From assembly GCF_023556315.2 (NCBI RefSeq), contig NZ_CP116221.1, positions 1,375,001 to 1,439,000 on the forward strand: a DNA stretch of 64,000 nt, written 5' to 3'. This stretch comes from Psychroserpens ponticola. GTDB lineage: Bacteria; Bacteroidota; Bacteroidia; Flavobacteriales; Flavobacteriaceae. The notes below the pieces were generated by a model that saw only the letters and a program-made list of their open reading frames with translations, did no database searches and was not told where the DNA came from. Numbering within the stretch: position 1 is the stretch's first letter; the number at the start of each line of letters is the position of its first letter. Positions 63,321 through 64,000 of the stretch are shown piece by piece. Both the position numbers and the translations under genes were made by a program.

Positions 63321-64000
63321 TGAAGTTTCCTAAACCATATTCACTCAAAGATATTGCAGCTATTATTTCTACAGACTATGTAGGAGCAGATGATTTTCCT
63401 GTTAATGGAATGAATGAAATTCACGTCGTAGAATCTGGAGATATCGTTTTTGTAGATCATCCTAAATACTACGACAAGGCTTTAGAATCTGCAGCTACAA
63501 TTGTCTTAATTAACAAACAAGTTAAATGTCCTGAAGGAAAAGCATTGCTTATTAGTGATGATCCTTTTAGAGATTTTAATAAACTTACTCAATACTTTAA
63601 ACCATTTCAGCCTACTACAGCAACTATTTCTCCATTAGCAAAAATCGGAGTGAATACTGTTATTCAACCAAATGCGTTTGTTGGTAATAATGTGGAAATT
63701 GGTGATAATTGCATCATACATGCTAATGTTAGTATTTATGACGATACAATTATTGGTAATAATGTAACTATTCATTCAGGAACTGTTCTAGGCGCTAATG
63801 GATTTTACTATAAAAAACGCCCAGATGGATATGATCAATTATTGTCAGGTGGACGTGTGGTTATTGGAGACCATGTAGATATTGGAGCGTGTTGTACAAT
63901 TGATAAAGGAGTTACTGGAGATACAACAATTGGTGATGGTTCTAAGTTAGATAACCAAATTCAAGTTGGTCATGATACGATTATTGGAAAAAAATGTTTG
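63320..64000 (+). CDS. LpxD-like N-acyltransferase, second copy (cut by window end)
   Basis: The frame starts with the ATG at 63320, sharing one base with the efp stop, and is still open at the window end (227 codons seen). It has the LpxD pattern: M-K-F-P-K-P-Y-S-L-K-D-I-A near the start, a hexapeptide beta-helix and D-N-Q-I-Q-V-G-H-D-T-I-I-G at about 212-224, with the catalytic His in place. It is a paralog of lpxD at 59306. Why flavobacteria keep a second copy here is unclear to me; it may act on a different sugar. Confidence 0.88.
   Translation, partial: MKFPKPYSLKDIAAIISTDYVGADDFPVNGMNEIHVVESGDIVFVDHPKYYDKALESAATIVLINKQVKCPEGKALLISDDPFRDFNKLTQYFKPFQPTTATISPLAKIGVNTVIQPNAFVGNNVEIGDNCIIHANVSIYDDTIIGNNVTIHSGTVLGANGFYYKKRPDGYDQLLSGGRVVIGDHVDIGACCTIDKGVTGDTTIGDGSKLDNQIQVGHDTIIGKKCL

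Overview
The window reads as chromosome of a marine-type member of the family Flavobacteriaceae (Bacteroidota). The support is: very AT-rich sequence; TAnnTTTG-type -7 promoter elements; type IX secretion (T9SS) C-terminal sorting domains; a PorX-type response regulator with a PglZ domain; an LpxC-FabZ fusion; DUF3822 and DUF4126 neighbours; and a DnaX without its zinc module. Genus cannot be decided from the sequence. No tRNA, CRISPR array, IS element or prophage was seen.

Layout. (1) 1-18316, mostly housekeeping: the ppk1 tail and ppx; an outer-membrane barrel protein; a minus-strand run of a secreted protein, dnaX, a lipoprotein, miaE and a T9SS protein; the RNase P RNA gene (rnpB); rsmD, DUF3822 and a membrane protein; then plus-strand recD-like helicase, DUF4126, kdsB, a HAD phosphatase, a CAT-fold acyltransferase, a KdnB-like dehydrogenase and a PlsC-like acyltransferase; aroB and putA. 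(2) 18355-44252, a 26 kb exopolysaccharide/O-antigen locus almost wholly on the minus strand. It holds a Wzc-like kinase, Wza-like export protein, PglF-like dehydratase, PglE-like aminotransferase, AlgJ/AlgI-like O-acetylation pair, ATP-grasp ligase, PglC-like initiating transferase, four GT4 glycosyltransferases, two asparagine-synthase-like amidotransferases, a GINT1-like transferase, a Wzy-like polymerase, a MurJ-type flippase and a hexapeptide acetyltransferase. One plus-strand BioF2/GNAT-like gene interrupts it. (3) 44755-51390, a 2211-residue T9SS-exported protein with a pectate-lyase-like N-terminus and 23 tandem Ig/PKD-like modules, partly recently amplified in units of 642 and 432 bp. 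(4) 51469-53076, ald and a small membrane protein. (5) 53177-55587, an accessory insertion with three related four-helix membrane proteins, a HTH regulator and an overlapping small secreted peptide. (6) 55751-64000, tsaE, porX, an HD hydrolase and the lipid A cluster lpxD, lpxC-fabZ, lpxA, efp and a second lpxD-like gene cut by the window end.

How it fits together. Most of the window is about the cell envelope: Kdo activation (kdsB), lipid A synthesis (lpx genes), polysaccharide assembly and export, and T9SS control (porX) with two visible T9SS cargo proteins. The most striking signals are a ten-A tract in dnaX exactly at the end of the clamp-loader core, where slippage in either direction ends translation within a few codons (a probable tau/gamma switch); a second ten-A tract at the start of the BioF2-like gene; the paralogous membrane-protein/peptide island; and the homogenised long repeats in the giant secreted protein.
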